IMG/VR virus record: IMGVR_UViG_3300042939_000215
Span: 1-31,302 of that record
Source of the DNA: a virus
Direction: 5' to 3' (one strand)
Length of the DNA: 31,302 nt
Positions 28,973 through 31,302 of the stretch are shown here, in pieces (the stretch's first letter is position 1; each line of letters begins with the position of its first letter). The notes beneath the pieces were generated by a model that saw only the letters and a list, made by a program, of their open reading frames with translations, searched no databases and had not been told where the DNA came from. The position numbers and the translations under genes were made by a program.

Positions 28973-29826
28973 TAGATTACAGTTCTTTCGGGTAGTTGAT
29001 TCATCTTGTGTGTTACCTTTAAGGTCGGCATATTCATCCGATAGGATGCGTTCTTGCAGAATTCTTCATAGATATTCTGCTGCTGCTTGGTCATCATTCT
29101 ACCACCTACGGAATAGGCATAGTATTGTTTCTTAATCTCTACCGAGCCAAGCACTCGCTTGACTGCTGGTTGCCAGTAGGTAGGTTGATATGGCATAGCA
29201 TGAGGCAGATGTCTCACTTTGTTCAGCGCAAGATTGAAGAATGGTTCATCAGGTTTGTCTCCTGCGAAGCTACGAGTGGTCAGCTTGCCTTCGTCATAGT
29301 ATTGCCTTGCACTTACAAATATACTATCAGATAGGTCGGATTTCTTCCAACATATCCACTCACTCGATAGGTCCACCCACTGCTCGATATCGTCATAGGC
29401 TTCCTTGAGTTTGTCAGCATTGACCCATTCTGATATTCCTTTGTCAGGATCATTCTTCCCTCTGTTCGCCATAGTCCACTCTATGCCTTGCATCTGCTCC
29501 CAGAACTCATTGAACTTAGCCAACGGACTGAATATCATGTCTGCATCAACGAACAATGTCTGCTCGTATGGTGTCAGCTCGTTGAGATAGAACTTGCAGA
29601 CCAGTGGCACGGTCTTGCCGTCTCGCATATAGCACTCGGAAGATGGCTTGATTATCTTATCGAATATCATTCGCTGACCTTCGTGCAGATGGCTGATACC
29701 GACATCATCGGCAATCACGCACACCTGCTGAGTAGGGTCAGCTGACTTGATGCTCAGAGCTAAGTTGTAGGCGTATCTGCCGTACAACGGATGCTTCAGA
29801 GCCATTGTGATTATTCCTCTTAGCAC
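28972..29826 (-). CDS. Glycosyltransferase, GT8/GT-A-like
   Basis: This encodes 284 residues from a GTG that overlaps the preceding stop (GTGCTAA). That start keeps the first strand 'RGIITMALKHPLYGRYAYNL' whole; the ATG at 29805 would cut it. Nucleotide-sugar fold with 'LALSIKSADPTQQVCVIADD', DxD in 'QTLFVDADMIFSP' (D94, D96) and later 'FAGDKPDEPFFNLAL', where DEP(F) is the usual second acidic motif. It probably adds a sugar to virion protein or a surface glycan. Its place between a tail protein and the portal suggests that the target may be on the particle itself. Confidence 0.8.
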   Translation of the reverse strand: MLRGIITMALKHPLYGRYAYNLALSIKSADPTQQVCVIADDVGISHLHEGQRMIFDKIIKPSSECYMRDGKTVPLVCKFYLNELTPYEQTLFVDADMIFSPLAKFNEFWEQMQGIEWTMANRGKNDPDKGISEWVNADKLKEAYDDIEQWVDLSSEWICWKKSDLSDSIFVSARQYYDEGKLTTRSFAGDKPDEPFFNLALNKVRHLPHAMPYQPTYWQPAVKRVLGSVEIKKQYYAYSVGGRMMTKQQQNIYEEFCKNASYRMNMPTLKVTHKMNQLPERTVI

Positions 29827-31302
29827 GATTTATTGTATAGTGTTAGTTCGTTCACATCAATCAAATTCACTCTGCTCTGCGCAAGGTTATATCGTCCATT
29901 CTGACCCCACTCAGGCTCGTAATCTTCAGCCTCGCAGAAGTATTGCGCACCATTGATGATTAACTCATCGCTGAGAATCTGCAAGCGTATGACATCATGT
30001 GTCAATTCATCCACGTAGTCGAACCATGCAGTGCGAATCTTACTGCTCTGGGCAAAGCTCCTACTACGTCCTCCATTGCTGAACAAATACTCCTCACTCA
30101 CTGCCGGGTAGACTGGATTGAACTGAAGGACTCGCAGGCGTTGGACCAACTTGAAGGTAGTGGCAGTGCTTGGGTCACTGAAGAAGAAACCGAAAGCGAA
30201 GCCATCGTTGTTGCCCTCCACCCAGAAAGAGCAATCCCATCCGGTTGTCGAGTAGTTGATGAAGTTCGTGCTGACAGTTTGCTCAGATGTGCAGCAGTCA
30301 GTGACACGCAGATAGTAGCATCCATTCTCGATGACCAATGGATACCCATCAGGGTCCGTTAAGTTGTTTAGCTGGAACTTCCAGACCAAGCGATCTTGAT
30401 AGTAGGTGATGGGATATGTCAAGTCGCTCGCATCGTATGCTTGACTGATTGGATTCAAATCGCTATCAAGCACCTCAAAAGTATGGTCATAGCACATCTC
30501 CTCGATAACAATATCGTAGATGATGCCATCAAAAAGTGAATCACTTGTGAAATTGATTGCGCCAGTCGCTACGTTGTGCGTATAGTATACTGTGTAGTCT
30601 CCGTTGCCATTGGCAGTATAGAACGAACCTCCTGAGTTGTTGACGAATACATTCCCATCAGTCGAGTTCATTATGCTGAACGTAATCTTGTAGTGATTAT
30701 TCAGTACAAGCGATGAAGATGTTGTGATGTTGTTGAAGCTTGCATCGTAAGACTTCAACTGAAACCCATTCACCGACTCTACATATTGCCAATATCTGCC
30801 TGATGAAATTGCAGTGTTTGGTACAAAGCATTGACCATTATCGGTCAAATTGTACGCCTGCACATCGTTGATGATGAAATCCGATGTTCCTGCAAAGCCG
30901 TATATGACAAGATTCAATCCGACTGCACTACTAACCAAGACTGTGTATCTTCCATCTATATTTTGATTGATGTTAACACCAGTAACAGTCACTACGTTAT
31001 AGCTTGGTGTTGTGAGGTCAGAGAAACCTATGTATATCGGATTGACAACGATATCAGCCGTGAAGCTTATCAAGAACACATCTCCTGCAGTTCCCGGTAG
31101 CACTTGGTAGATACCATTATCAGCTATTGGTGGATTCTGCGCTCCGTTGGCTGCTTGACTCCAAGTTACGATAGAGCCTACTGGCACTCCAGTGCTGACC
31201 ACAAATTCATCCCAGTTACCTGCAGTCAGCAAGTTTGCCAAGTCACCATCAACAACATCATCAGTATATGAACTCCAATCACATCCCAAGAACGTACTGC
31301 AA
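29820..31302 (-). CDS. Structural tail protein, N-terminus cut by window edge
   Basis: The frame is open through the right edge; it reads ...CSTFLGCDWSSY..., and I see no ATG near, so the true start is outside. About 494 codons are inside. It is composed of repeating beta-sandwich-like units: an FlgD/Ig-like region at the end ('VLDSDLNPISQAYDASDLTY'), CBM-like units before it ('GNVFVNNSGGSFYTANGNGD'), and cysteine elements 'CYYLRVTDCCTSEQ'. Acidic with few Lys, like virion surface proteins. A 'GCY.LRVTD.C' pattern occurs in large tail proteins of Bacteroidota phages. Function: tail tip or baseplate, by inference. Confidence 0.7.
   Translation of the reverse strand, partial: CSTFLGCDWSSYTDDVVDGDLANLLTAGNWDEFVVSTGVPVGSIVTWSQAANGAQNPPIADNGIYQVLPGTAGDVFLISFTADIVVNPIYIGFSDLTTPSYNVVTVTGVNINQNIDGRYTVLVSSAVGLNLVIYGFAGTSDFIINDVQAYNLTDNGQCFVPNTAISSGRYWQYVESVNGFQLKSYDASFNNITTSSSLVLNNHYKITFSIMNSTDGNVFVNNSGGSFYTANGNGDYTVYYTHNVATGAINFTSDSLFDGIIYDIVIEEMCYDHTFEVLDSDLNPISQAYDASDLTYPITYYQDRLVWKFQLNNLTDPDGYPLVIENGCYYLRVTDCCTSEQTVSTNFINYSTTGWDCSFWVEGNNDGFAFGFFFSDPSTATTFKLVQRLRVLQFNPVYPAVSEEYLFSNGGRSRSFAQSSKIRTAWFDYVDELTHDVIRLQILSDELIINGAQYFCEAEDYEPEWGQNGRYNLAQSRVNLIDVNELTLYNKSC

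Noticed and set aside
1-31302. Prophage or temperate lifestyle
   Set aside because: No integrase, excisionase or CI-like repressor was recognised; one small HTH protein and a tRNA-like relic are not enough to claim it.

Overview
The window is a continuous piece of a tailed double-stranded DNA phage genome. Every gene I can support lies on the minus strand, so transcription runs from position 31302 toward 1. Several signs point to a host in the Bacteroidota: start codons are rarely preceded by a Shine-Dalgarno sequence and instead sit behind A-rich leaders; the clearest promoter has the form TTG-N19-TATATTTG (-33/-7 type); the replication primase has a BT4734-type N-terminal domain; and many small genes look like families I know from phages of Bacteroidota. 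Both outermost genes are cut by the window edge and I see no terminal repeat, so this is probably not a complete genome. I find no integrase, and no tape-measure-sized gene.

Layout in transcription order, right to left. (1) 31302-21271, virion head and neck: a cut structural/tail protein, a glycosyltransferase, portal, MuF-like head morphogenesis protein, a small protein, scaffold, major capsid protein, then head-tail connector proteins, a gp10-like tail completion protein, and a cysteine-rich putative tail tube protein. (2) 21232-18462, lysis and host recognition: a single-TM small protein, an M15 endolysin, a collagen-like/beta-helix fibre, a companion virion protein, a holin-like protein and a 41-residue membrane peptide. 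(3) 18499-16658: FkbM methyltransferase, an unknown protein and a metallophosphoesterase, closed by a strong hairpin. (4) 16591-7306, early/replication operon behind the promoter at 16562-16591: small regulators, ERF single-strand annealing protein, VRR-NUC nuclease, a pair of spanin-like coiled-coil membrane proteins, DUF3310, a tRNA-like element, an AT-rich helicase-DNA methyltransferase fusion, a primase-helicase and a small DNA-metabolism protein. (5) 7203-1: two glycosyltransferases, small genes, terminase subunits, a tail protein, a CxxC membrane protein, a tail-chaperone-like gene with a probable -1 frameshift extension, two tandem paralogous 102-residue proteins and a cut tail fibre.

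Genes are packed with TAATG, ATGA, GTGA or TGATG junctions, which helps to fix starts and reveals genes too short for ordinary ORF calling: 43 aa at 5533-5664, 47 aa at 10365-10508, 41 aa at 15958-16083 and at 18462-18587, and 16 aa at 22874-22924. The few real gaps hold structured DNA or RNA. Of these the most unusual are three tandem mini-hairpins, each with a classic ultra-stable tetraloop, in the leader of the major capsid gene, and a tRNA-like element whose anticodon loop is essentially missing.

Functional assignments come from reading motifs by eye and from knowledge of families. No database search or folding program was run.
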